64,000 nucleotides of DNA. It comes from Ligula intestinalis. Lineage: Eukaryota; Platyhelminthes; Cestoda; Diphyllobothriidea; Diphyllobothriidae. Positions within the stretch are counted from its first letter, which is position 1. Every line of letters starts with the position of its first letter. The DNA lies in assembly GCA_036362985.1 (NCBI GenBank), contig JAYGXS010000003.1:49630490-49694489 (forward strand), read 5' to 3'. Below are positions 23,601-30,080 of this stretch, in pieces. The notes beneath the pieces are model-generated. The model saw only the letters and a program-made list of their open reading frames with translations, did not search any database and was not told where the DNA came from. Made by a program: the position numbers and the translations under genes.

Positions 23601-24831
23601 GCCTGTTCATGTCAAAATTATATGAAGAACCAGTAGTAAGGGAGAATAATCAATTTTGCACGGGTATAGTTGAGAGTTCATATCACACGAGAGGTGTCTT
23701 AAGGTCATAAACGAAAGAGTTCATTCTGAATAAAAATTCTACCTAAACCCATTTTCTGAGACTAACCCTTACCACAGCTTTCGCCTTTTCTATATTATTC
23801 AGCTAAGTCGAGCGGTGAAATAAAAAGGGGAGCGGGGCACATCACAGCTATGGTGAGTGACAAGGAATAGTCTATCAAGCAACGGAAAACTATAAGACGG
23901 GTCACCTGTAGGTTAAATTGGCGCTCTTGGAGCTTAAGAAGTTCTTCGCTTTGCAGAATATGCGCGTCACAAATAGGTGGGATAGTTGACAACGGCGGAG
24001 GCAAGTGTGACGGTTGAGGTGGTTGCAGTAACGCGGTAGGCATATGCTCTAGGGAATTAAGGCATGTGATATGACTTTGAACGAGAGATTCCTCGTCGGC
24101 AGTATCGGTGTAGTCAAGTTCAAACGGTTCGCCAAGGTTGAGCGATTGGAAAGCGCAGGTCTGTGGTGGAAAGTGGTCTGCCAGGGGTGGATAGTCTCTT
24201 TCACTCACAGTCGGTAGCAGAATGTGGTGAGCTTTACCTCCGGTTTCTTCAAAGGGAGTGCCCATCGCGCAAAGCCGTGTGACACGATTCAACTCATCGA
24301 GGCGTTCAGCCAAATCCTGGATCTAAAACGAATGGTACGAATTTGTTTGTCGGGATAAAAGGTAGCCTTACGTGACCTTATCTATTAGGTAGGACAAATT
24401 ACTAGGAGAAAAAAATATCTAAAGTAATAATGGACACAATATTTAATCGGAAAAATTAACAGAAAGTTTCCAGTCAATATGATTTTTCTCCGATTGGCAA
24501 AGGCGTCATTAATAAGTGCAGCCTATGGGCTGCGGCATTTCAAATCGTTAAGAAATCAAATGACGGCCTTTGGCTAAAATATTTCACTTAGAAGAATAAG
24601 CCGAAATCAATGCTTTCTGTGTGTGCAACGTTAGGCCCAATAAAACTTGCTTCTTATTCAATAACGAGTTCTGGTAATAAAAATAGCATGGCATGAGAAG
24701 CAAGAGCAGAATCTGCGCTTGTCACTTTGATACGTTTTACCTGATTCTTGAGGACGGTCTGAGTCATGGGTAGGAAGGAATTATTCTCTGAAACTCGTTT
24801 CCAGAGTACGCAGTGTTGAGTGCCCCTATCA
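2349..24831 (-). CDS. TALPID3 (KIAA0586)-like coiled-coil protein gene, 11 exons, both ends missing
   Basis: Rebuilt on the minus strand from exons 24831-24741, 24322-23906, 18065-17822, 16574-16379, 14591-14519, 11250-10964, 9615-9543, 7425-7083, 4462-4278, 4198-3979 and 2629-2349. Each is open and has an AG acceptor and GT donor, and reading phase is kept across all ten junctions, giving about 800 residues. The product is rich in Pro, Ser and Gln, with short coiled coils. The most telling part is a heptad stretch with LETNIsAfeRsrk, ILDMLGKDE and then RARIKAMVDDAI. From memory this parallels the conserved TALPID3 core (LE-NLEA--RA, -F--AL, RIRK-VDEW). TALPID3 proteins act at the distal centriole in ciliogenesis and Hedgehog signalling. 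The family name is an inference; the gene structure is seen. No start codon exon was found upstream of 24831, and exon 11 ends with a GT donor, so at least one 3' exon lies beyond the left edge. Confidence 0.62.
2825..3125 (-). repeat. SINE family B, copy 1
   Basis: Read on the minus strand: a B-box-like ggtttcgatcccc, then gaggttggttatgattggctgat and gctagaaatggg. An outer block, tgaacgttcatcaacaagtg, marks the other side of the copy. The same order recurs at 6.3, 14.1, 14.3, 17.5, 42.8, 46.7 and 46.9 kb. Confidence 0.65.
3655..3825 (-). repeat. SINE family B, copy 2
   Basis: Minus-strand copy with cagtggttagagcattgg (A-box side) and ggttagagcctctggtgg, then ggggttggatatgactggct. It is truncated relative to copy 1. 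Confidence 0.6.
3979..4198 (-). CDS. TALPID3-like gene, exon 10
   Basis: Acceptor ttttttgctttaag, donor TTGG before gtaata; 220 nt, phase 0 in, one base out. It reads AQNVGHQDQIGTGLMFNHLP, then REVPLVDSILHRQMEEEVVS and RLLRQLALAFSQPQ. The amphipathic HRQMEEEVVSRLLRQL helix recalls the W-EQEI-ARII segment of TALPID3 proteins. Confidence 0.68.
4278..4462 (-). CDS. TALPID3-like gene, exon 9
   Basis: Acceptor gacactttag, 185 nt, two bases in, phase 0 out. It reads ITRKAVRFDDGVPSNSELSE, then YIQEPRPRSPAKRRAIQ and MRQYSMCPLEQAKPPAKP. The donor CCG before gtctgt is weak. The frame and the exon 10 acceptor 79 nt on support it, but the exact 3' end is less sure than for other exons. Confidence 0.6.
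4934..4985 (+). ncRNA. Hammerhead-ribozyme-like motif in PLE terminal repeat
   Basis: The core CTGATGA (4934-4940) is followed by a stem with arms aggattc and gaatcc around a 6-nt loop, then GAAAC (4960-4964) and a polyA-like aaataaa. This is the conserved core order of a hammerhead ribozyme. Hammerheads are known in the terminal repeats of Penelope-like elements. Stems I and III could not be assigned confidently, so activity is not claimed. Confidence 0.6.
5824..5895 (+). ncRNA. Degenerate hammerhead-like PLE repeat, copy 2
   Basis: The stem ggattc-ccgacg-gaatcc, then GAAACGTCAGG and aaataaaa, match the 4934 copy. The first core box reads ctatgacta instead of CTGATGA, so the ribozyme core is broken. 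A shared downstream block (gttccagtgatctcatcttc) also occurs at 19170. Confidence 0.5.
6300..6545 (+). repeat. SINE family B, copy 3
   Basis: Contains tgcgggctcgagcatc (B box side), ggttgggtattgttggct, aatgagccggaaattgcc and the distal gacgagtgagttccgctagc. Order and spacing match the 17.4-kb copy. Confidence 0.65.
6690..6772 (-). repeat. tRNA-like SINE head
   Basis: On the minus strand, gttagatcgatggatagg serves as A box and gggttcgaaactc as B box, in a tRNA-sized interval. SINE family B-like words follow (gccggcaattt-type), so it is treated as a SINE head and not an active tRNA. Confidence 0.55.
7083..7425 (-). CDS. TALPID3-like gene, exon 8
   Basis: A GC-rich 343-nt exon with acceptor attttag and donor CAGG before gtaaag; phase 0 in, one base out. 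It is basic and low in complexity: VSRNTTATSAVRRPVND, APRRGRGASSGVSG, then Pro-rich PPPPSGVFHVPRQPSR. It is probably disordered, as in the same position of TALPID3. Base composition stands out from the AT-rich introns. Confidence 0.68.
8075..8140 (-). ncRNA. Degenerate hammerhead-like PLE repeat, copy 3
   Basis: On the minus strand: ctctgatcacggatccgcg, the partner arm ggatct, then cgaagcgtcagg and gaataaaagt. Against the 4934 copy the core reads CTGATCA and GAAG in place of CTGATGA and GAAA, so it is probably inactive. Confidence 0.45.
8560..8775 (+). repeat. Interspersed repeat family E, copy 2
   Basis: Shares ctgcttctggtcttcttgg, gacatcgagcatggacggg, cacgtgcaagtcatcg and gtggacatcgtcgatatc with copies at 300-530 and 33480-33700. 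Non-coding. Confidence 0.6.
8886..9272 (+). mobile_element. Mariner-type deletion derivative
   Basis: Terminal inverted repeats CAGGGTGTCCCAAAAAATGT and its complement close the element at 8886 and 9272, each next to a TA, the expected mariner target duplication. Inside, 9055-9160 still reads RIPRELFYGMCGSIASR, a stop, then DQNGRQFEN, which resembles the C-terminal end of mariner transposases. The catalytic DDE/D part is absent. A 387-bp non-autonomous copy. Confidence 0.82.
9543..9615 (-). CDS. TALPID3-like gene, exon 7 (core motif, end)
   Basis: A 73-nt exon with acceptor ctttttag and donor CTG before gtaatt. Joined to exon 6 it reads GKDEDAVERARIKAMVDDAI then SNTHITPL. RARIKAMVDDAI lines up with RIRK-VDEWI of the TALPID3 core. 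This junction is the main reason for the family call. Confidence 0.68.
9616..10963. other. Intron, nothing recognised
   Basis: AT-rich. Open frames on both strands have no domain, and no splice-phase fit to the neighbouring exons was seen. Confidence 0.5.
10964..11250 (-). CDS. TALPID3-like gene, exon 6 (core motif)
   Basis: Acceptor ttttag, donor GACGA before gtaagg; 287 nt. After a Gln/Asn-rich start (QPENQQTHQQLNL) comes a helix with ALREAEQRRNNLETNISAFE and then FFDILDMLGKDE. The spacing of Leu-Glu, Asn, Ala, Arg and the closing Asp-x-Leu matches the TALPID3 core as I remember it. Reading through the donor gives an in-frame TAA at once, so exon 7 must be spliced on unless the gene ends here. 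Confidence 0.75.
13381..13440 (+). mobile_element. Candidate pogo/Tigger-type terminus
   Basis: TA then cagtggaacctcggttaacg, followed by cgtttaatccgttcc. Many pogo/Tigger-like elements start with this kind of sequence. The matching right end was not found with confidence, so it may be a solo or decayed end. Confidence 0.4.
14000..14240 (-). repeat. SINE family B, copy 4
   Basis: Minus-strand copy: acagtggttagagcgtttgac, gctggttcgaacctcc (B box), ctgggttgggtgtggctgac and ccagaaattatc. It faces copy 5 head to head. Confidence 0.7.
14270..14445 (+). repeat. SINE family B, copy 5
   Basis: Plus-strand copy: gtgcagtggtaagagcgttg (A box side), aaggtcgcaggccgccac (decayed B box), ggggttgactatggccggct, aataagccagaaactgtc. 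Together with copy 4 it forms a long imperfect palindrome. Confidence 0.7.
14519..14591 (-). CDS. TALPID3-like gene, exon 5 (coiled coil)
   Basis: A 73-nt exon with acceptor ccattag and donor GAG before gtaagt. With the two bases from exon 4 it gives GDKSDLQEIKQELALLRDI followed by FGKELE, a clear heptad-type helix. The phase at both ends fits its neighbours. Confidence 0.72.
14592..16378. other. Intron with a PLE endonuclease remnant
   Basis: Only the fragment at 15280-15405 is recognised. The 15540-16350 part has several short frames and no domain that I can name. Confidence 0.45.
15280..15405 (+). mobile_element. PLE GIY-YIG nuclease C-terminal fragment
   Basis: One frame reads AFNFAATQIIGHARSRKSRE then LIEAPASDEKTINRYQS. 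The SRELIEA and INR words recall the end of PLE-associated GIY-YIG domains, as in the clearer copy at 43441-43736. Short and isolated. Confidence 0.45.
16379..16574 (-). CDS. TALPID3-like gene, exon 4
   Basis: Acceptor attgtag, donor GG before gtaaggg; 196 nt with two bases in and two out, matching exons 3 and 5. It reads KRKQAWSPGTQCGLQKPPQ and ends PTPSPQFFQEVFG. No initiator Met is needed because it is internal. Low complexity, rich in Pro and Thr. Confidence 0.68.
16575..17821. other. Intron with SINE B copies
   Basis: AT-rich to 17330, then a SINE B tail (17330-17400) and a full copy (17440-17710). No other feature seen. Confidence 0.5.
17440..17710 (+). repeat. SINE family B, copy 6 (best preserved)
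   Basis: Contains cttcggacttctaaccaaca, gtcatgggttcgagcctc (B box), ggggttgggtatgactggct, aatgagccagaaatgtccct, and the distal gacgagcgagtcccgtag with aaggttcatcaacc. It serves as the reference copy for the family in this window. Confidence 0.72.
17822..18065 (-). CDS. TALPID3-like gene, exon 3
   Basis: Acceptor ctttag, donor CCCG before gtaagt; 244 nt, phase 0 in and one base out. It begins DHLMDLMHRVQDRERPSK and continues as a basic, Lys/Ser/Pro-rich low-complexity segment (RPQLKSANRKSP, SKNNSAVQTPG), probably disordered. Confidence 0.72.
18185..18660 (+). mobile_element. Penelope-like element, GIY-YIG endonuclease fragment
   Basis: Reading from 18340: LPAQATSMCISLFTC, then YYGTGYIGRTSRCL, a TGA, ERIREHLPAWLGKGEIR and AILAHIVDSGHSVEPKEALR to the stop at 18645. 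GTGYIGRTSR is the hallmark YIG part of GIY-YIG nucleases, and the order matches PLE C-terminal regions. The N-terminal reverse transcriptase is missing, the upstream frame is shifted and there is an in-frame TGA near 18405. Confidence 0.8.
18661..19240 (+). repeat. PLE 3' region and inverted terminal-repeat pair
   Basis: After the GIY-YIG stop comes a pyrimidine-rich 3' stretch. Next is a minus-strand block (18850-18942) with a hammerhead-like core, and at 19140-19210 a plus-strand block. The two share acaattgycgttcca-tgatcgc and tcttcttcttt in opposite orientations. Confidence 0.55.
18909..18942 (-). ncRNA. Hammerhead-like core, copy 4
   Basis: Minus strand: CTGACGA, then tagcctctggtgtgaagcc as a partly pairing stem-loop, then GAAAGC. 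It has one change from the CTGATGA core and keeps GAAA. Location next to a PLE nuclease supports the PLE terminal-repeat reading. Confidence 0.5.
19541..19629 (-). repeat. tRNA-derived SINE head
   Basis: Minus strand: gtgactcagttcgctaaagc (A box) and gtgggttcaaattccacc (B box), spaced as in a tRNA with a long variable arm. The 5' words gggggcctc and the end do not close a clean acceptor stem, so a SINE or tRNA pseudogene is more likely than a working tRNA. Confidence 0.6.
19640..23905. other. Long intron, mostly unassigned
   Basis: A SINE A tail occurs at 20205-20250 and a weak SINE A body at 21440-21550. From 21560 to 23900 I see nothing recognisable on either strand. Confidence 0.45.
23906..24322 (-). 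CDS. TALPID3-like gene, exon 2
   Basis: Acceptor ttttag, donor CAG before gtgacc; 417 nt, exactly 139 codons. It starts IQDLAERLDELNRVTR, a short heptad pattern. An acidic middle (LDYTDTADEESLVQS) and a Pro-rich run (LLQPPQPSHLPPPLS) follow, and it ends in a second helix, SEELLKLQERQFNLQ. Confidence 0.72.
24741..24831 (-). CDS. TALPID3-like gene, exon 1 of those found
   Basis: The acceptor (atcttag) is followed by 91 nt open as one base plus 30 codons, including CVLWKRVSENNSF and MTQTVLKNQ. It ends CAG before gtaaaa, phase 0. Two bases must come from an upstream exon that I could not locate. No domain is recognised. Confidence 0.6.
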
Positions 24832-25030
24832 CTAAGATAATGAAACGCGCAACGGTTCCGTACAAAAGAGCAGTATCAAACCTGAAAATACGATAAAAGA
24901 AAAAATTACAAACTACCAATAGAAGTAACAAAATGAATGAACAGAAAACGAAGGTTAAACTAAAAGTATTTTTCTCGATAGAGCGATATAGATTTTGGGA
25001 CATTTCAATACCTCGTTAAAAATTCAATGT

Positions 25031-25032
<2 letters not shown>

Positions 25033-25063
<31 letters not shown>
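25033..25063. repeat. (TA)n microsatellite
   Basis: Pure alternating TA run. Confidence 0.95.
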
Positions 25064-25067
<4 letters not shown>

Positions 25068-25698
25068 AGGCACGAAAATTATCATTGCTTTGTTCTAACT
25101 ATGAGCGGCCTTTCGAAGTAAAAATTCTCTTCATATGTGTTCAAAAAAACAAAATAACAATAGATCAATCATTGGATGATTAAAAAATGCATAAAATGTT
25201 AATGACTAAGTGAAAGAGTTCGCTTCATCACACCACAGAGTACAATCTCAATAATAACAACGGAGAGATAGGACGTATGGAAGCGGTAAAACTGTCCATT
25301 TGTAATCGGGCGCCATCTCACAAAAGGGAGAATTTGGGTGGACATTGTTATCGTAAGTCAACCACACTCCACCCACGATCTGTATAAAATGGAAGCGCAA
25401 ACTTGGGTAAATTATATCGGAAGATAACGGACAGCAAAATCTCTACAGCTGGTTCTAGAGCATGTTGAGAGCCAGATGCCGAAAAGGCGGTTGCTTGAGC
25501 GGGGCGTATCAGCAGATTAAGTACCACACAAAAATTTTCAAACACGGTTAAACATGTGCAATCCGATCCCAAAACTTTTTGTACGCGTCCTCTGAAGATT
25601 TTGATTTGGAGATCATAATCCGACCTGACATACGACAGGCCTTCCTGGGTTACTTTCCTTTAAATAACACATCAGATACAACTCCTTTCCACTTTGGT

Positions 25699-25723
25699 CT
25701 ATATATATATATATATATATATA
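25699..25723. repeat. (TA)n microsatellite
   Basis: Second alternating TA run in the same AT-rich region. Confidence 0.95.
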
Positions 25724-26894
25724 TGAGTCCCATGTTAGAATAAGAGAAACACGTGGCTTTTTTTAGTAGTAAGGCGGGAATGAGAAGCATCACTGCCGTA
25801 TAACTAGGCATACTGAGCACTTAATCCAACTGTGCATATTCGTTAGAAAGATTTTAAAACGATGAAAAAGATTTTAAAATGTGGATGATGTATATTAAGT
25901 AAATATTGAAGGACTTCTTAAATTGCCAGAGACGCAGCAGACTAGACTATCTTACTTTTTCCCATATGATAAGGGATTATCGAGGATTAACTTTTCTGCA
26001 TATAGTGCTACTGTATAAAAATACTGCAAGCGAGTAAAAAAGAGCTCAATTACCAGTTTACTAAACGAAAACTTCATGACTTGCTATTTAAGATTTGATG
26101 AAAACCAATGGAGAAAAGAAAACAAAAGGACGCACAACCAAATTGAAGGAAACTGTTTCAAGCGCCAGGCGTTCCGATTACAATATTTAGCTATTAAAAG
26201 AAGTATTGCTCTGGCAAATCCAAAGTAGTGCACTACATAATACTTGTGTACAAAAATATCTGGCCACGAACTCAACAATACTAATATTAGTATTTTCATG
26301 CAAACTAGATAAAATGGAACCCAAACTAAGCACGAGAGAGTTGGATATATGCCGGTAAGTATGATCATTCCCCGGCTGTAATGCGAAAGCATTTTTCCTG
26401 GTGATACGAAATGCACATATTCTTTCTCTATAGCTAGGGCCTTATCTGGATTTAAGCAAATTCACGTATTTATTTGAAAATTTTTCAACTGCGCCTTCAA
26501 ATTGCTAAGTATATATTTCCTTTAATTTCGCTTCGTCTTTGGTTCTGACAGGCTGTCGCAACCTGTGATTATTCAAAACATGCTTTAGATTGAATCCCCT
26601 TCTATAAAGCACTGCGATTTACAGTAAATCAATAACTCCTTTGCGCGCTGGCAGGATTACTGCTAGAGAGGCGCAGATTTTCACGGTATGTCAACAAATT
26701 TTCCCTTCCAGAAATTAAATTAAAGGTTATTGACTATTTTTCTTCTTCTTCTTCTTTTTATTTTCCTCATTGCTGAAACTGATATCCATGTTTGGTTTAG
26801 ATGAAAAATCTACCCACTGTAGGACTGGAAAATGCTAACGAAATTGTACCAAAAACATTATATCCCACCCAGTCTAATACTCTCTACGCGAATA

Positions 26895-27080
26895 GAAGTA
26901 ATAATAATAAGGTTTATTTGTAAAGCACATCTTTGGCGCCGTCAAAAACCCCGGAAGACAGGAAAAAACCTAACCTAAACCCCTTCTTTCGCAGTGACTA
27001 TTGTATCTGTTTTGGTCTTTTGCTAGGTCAATATTGTGCGAAATAAGGAGTTTGTTTTAAGTGAAAAAACCTGACTTCTA
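26895..27080 (-). mobile_element. 5'-truncated LINE 3' end
   Basis: On the minus strand it carries acaaactccttatttcgc, ggttttttcctgtcttc and an ATT/TTA tail. These match, in the same order, the 3' untranslated end of the LINE at 30068-32796. Only the 3' end was inserted, as expected of target-primed reverse transcription. Confidence 0.65.
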
Positions 27081-28659
27081 CGGTACAATACTATAAAAAC
27101 ATGAAATAAAATTACTATGCATTGAACGTGTTGCGGTTTTATAGCAAGAATACTTGGGGTTTAGAAAAACTGTCATATCCTTTAACTGAGGTATACTTAG
27201 CCGCGGTCAGTTTGAAGGCGAAAAAAATCAGCCAACTAACGGAAAATTATGATGCTTCTAAGACATATAAACTGTTATAACCGAGTTTTTTTCTGTGTCA
27301 ACACCTGTTATGTCCCCCAGTTACGTGTTAGGAAGAGAAGGCAGAACAAGGCAGCTGATAGTACTTTACTGTCAGTTGTACTCGTAAATCGGCTCTGTTT
27401 CCTGTGTGTCCAGCAGCTTGTCTTCTGTGGTCGGTCTCGTCGCGGCAGCAGTCTCTCGTCTAGGGCAACAGAGTCCCATTCTGTTCGCAGCATTGCTGTT
27501 TAAGGGGCAGTCATCATAGCTCCCCATTGGCTCTCCATGAGTGGCCGTGCGCGCGCTTTGACCCTAGCCAGGTATGACCTAAGCATGACAGTGGTCTCGC
27601 GTGTGCACATAACGCCTTACCTCCTTGCGTGATTTCTTCCGTTGAAGGTCGCGTGACTTGGCCCGTTGTGTACTTTGTTCGCGCGCCCGTGGCCGGCGTG
27701 ATCTCAGGATGTCTGTCTGTCTAGATGGCAAGGGTGGTGGCTCAGGTGCTCAGTTATCCTAACAATAACTAAATAAAATTTATATTTGAGGCGCTTTACG
27801 GCCCCCATCTTGTGTCAGTATCCGCATTTATATTAGTTCCAGTCTTCCTCGTTCTTATTCCTATTGGTCGTTTTGCGATACTCTTGATGCCTCGCCTATC
27901 ATTCAACATCCCGTAGAATCTACTATTTATTTTCTCCCAAGTATACCTTTCCTTTAACTAATAATTCAATCGATAGTAGAGCAACAGCGTGTCTGCCAAC
28001 GTGGAAGGCGAAATCAAAACCAGGTGGCTACACAGGTTAACTCGATTCACTATGACACTAAGCTAAATCGTCACACATAGTAGAATTTGGCTGCCGTCCA
28101 AGATTTTTTACCAGCCTTATACAGAGAGGGAGAGCTAAATACAGTGTTACTGATCTCCTTGTGGAGGCAGGTGTTAGAACAGGTGCCATAACGTGGACCA
28201 TATCAGCTGCACGGTGAAGATGGCTCGCAGTTGTAAAACACACTGTCAAAATTTAAAAAATGGGCAGCCGCCATCCCTACATACCCTCCCCAACCGACAA
28301 GCTGCTACAGTGAGTCTGCTCACAATAGCAGCCTGGAAGAATCCTTCCATTTTAAAGAATACGAAAAGCAAGTGACCAGAACGAGGGGTATAGCTAGCCG
28401 CTCGGAACTAGGTTAGCACCATGTGGACATCTGTCCCACGTGCGAAATCCTATTCTCTGAGCAGGATCTGATAAGTAGGTGGGTGTATGCTGCATGCTTT
28501 TTTAGATTTGACGCTCAAATGCAAAGCGATGTGACTCTGGTCTCAACTGTTGCATCCAGAATGACATCAGAGTCTATGACGGGGCCCTCTGAGTGCTTCA
28601 AATTCAAATTTCTTATTTATTTCTTAAACGATTACCTTGTCTGCAGCAGGGCGTAAGTA

Positions 28660-30055
28660 ACCAGTTGATGACACTGCGACTGTCTTTTTGGGAATCAACA
28701 TTCGCCGCCATCGTCTGTACCAGTAGTAGCCCACATTCCCTCCTGATATCTCTGTCGACGAAAAACTGTGGCTTCAACCGCGGAACCACTGTCGACGTTC
28801 CCTAACGCGCAAACTGTCAACAGCCATACTTGTATACGGCAGTGAAGATGATAGCACCAAAATTCTTGCCGAGGAGAAAAGCCTACACAATACCCACATG
28901 AACCAGTGGACTGACGCCCATAAAACGGCATGCGTCATATGTTCCCAAATGAATGAAAATGCTCGCGTCCCGGTATTTGCATAGACAAAGAAGAAGACGG
29001 TTCGAGCACTAGATCAATAGATTTACTGTCCTGAGCATTCGAACTTTTACAGGAGTCCATCTTCAGAGATGAGAAGCAGCAACCAACAGGCCAATCAACT
29101 GACAGAATTCATCAGGTTGTCAAGGGGTTAGAAACAGCAATCAAGAAGAACTGTTTCCCCTTTCTTACTGTTTATAACCCCTTGACAACTTGACGGCTTC
29201 TCACAGTTGATTGGCCTGTTGCCACTATAATAACCCTTCTTTTGGTTGCTGCTTCTCATCTTTGAAGATGGACTCCTGTAAGAGTTTGAATGCTCAGGGC
29301 ATTAAACCCATTGATCCGGTGTTCGAAACTTCTTCTTCCTTTTCTTCCCTTTATATGAGCCACCTTGTGTAGCACCAACCGCGGGAGATGCTTGCCTCAT
29401 GGATGGCCTACAAGGCTGAGGAGACCCAAGCGTACGCCGACCGCAATGAAAGGCAACACTTCTTCAACCTTATCAAGACTACTTACGGTTCCCGCCTCAA
29501 GGGTAACATGTCAGTTCTCACCACCGGCACAACAACACTTCTAGCGGAGAAACTGCAAATTCTGGAGCGATGAGATTGAATGTGCATTTCAGGAATGTCG
29601 TCAACCACTCATCAACGGTCTCTGACCCTGTCATCTACCGACTTTCCTTAGTGTAATGACTGGGACCCTATTCATCTACAGGAAAAGTGAGCTGTATTTG
29701 CCGCCACTTTTAGCAGAAGCCATGCGAGCCGCACACCAGCCGTTCAGCGGGAAATCACCGGATCCCATGTGATCACGGCCGAAGTCTACGAGCATGGTGG
29801 CCCATGGCTGAGAGAGAAACGTATAATGATACTTCAAGATATGTTGTTCCAAGAATAAGTTCCTCAAGAATTCAAGGAAGAGACTTCCGTCCATATGTTC
29901 CAGGCAAACGAGAACTAGCAAATCTGCAATAATCCAAGAGGCATCCTGTCGCTCAACGTCGCCGGAATTATCTCTACCCGCCTTCTCGGTGGCCTCAACA
30001 GAGGTCTAGTGATGGCAATACTACCGGAAAACCAATTTTGCATTTAACGACACTT
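28660..30055 (+). mobile_element. Decayed RTE/CR1-like LINE fragment
   Basis: A first piece (28660-28720) reads QLMTLRLSFWESTFAAIV, similar to the APE domain of flatworm RTE-type LINEs. A second begins at 29388: MAYKAEETQAYADRNERQH, then GTTTLLAEKLQILER. Several shifted frames follow, with VPQEFKEETSVHMFQ, ICNNPRGI, SLNVAGIISTRLLGGL and PENQF, the start of a reverse transcriptase domain. Many stops and shifts break it. A foldback (28988-29339) separates the two pieces. It ends where the next LINE begins. Confidence 0.65.
28988..29339. repeat. Foldback structure with about 150-bp arms
   Basis: The left arm (28988-29137) and right arm (29168-29339) are reverse complements at high identity. Shared words are agatcaatrgrttta, ccctgagcattc, acaggagtccatcttc, agatgagaagcagcaacca, ggccaatcaactg and gttgtcaaggggtta. 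The right arm has an extra block of about 25 bp. The 30-bp spacer has no coding potential. Confidence 0.85.
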
Positions 30056-30080
30056 TTGTAGGGGATGCGAACCACTTTCA

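Larger units (their letters stand above)
24832..28650. other. AT-rich region, no confident gene
   Basis: Contains (TA)n runs at 25033-25063 and 25699-25723, a (TTC)n run at 26741-26757, a minus-strand LINE 3' end at 26895-27080 and a GC-richer block at 27300-27760 of unknown nature. A missing 5' exon of the TALPID3-like gene could be here but was not identified. Confidence 0.45.

Noticed and set aside
25348..25572. Possible upstream exon of the TALPID3-like gene
   Set aside because: No donor giving the needed two-base overhang for the exon at 24831 was found, and the sequence shows no family likeness.
26084..26416. Minus-strand hydrophobic 110-codon frame
   Set aside because: Composition follows AT-rich DNA, and there is no start context, splice fit or domain.
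27249..27790. Solo LTR-like block, GC-rich with a late aataaa
   Set aside because: No terminal TG/CA with target duplication and no second copy in the window.
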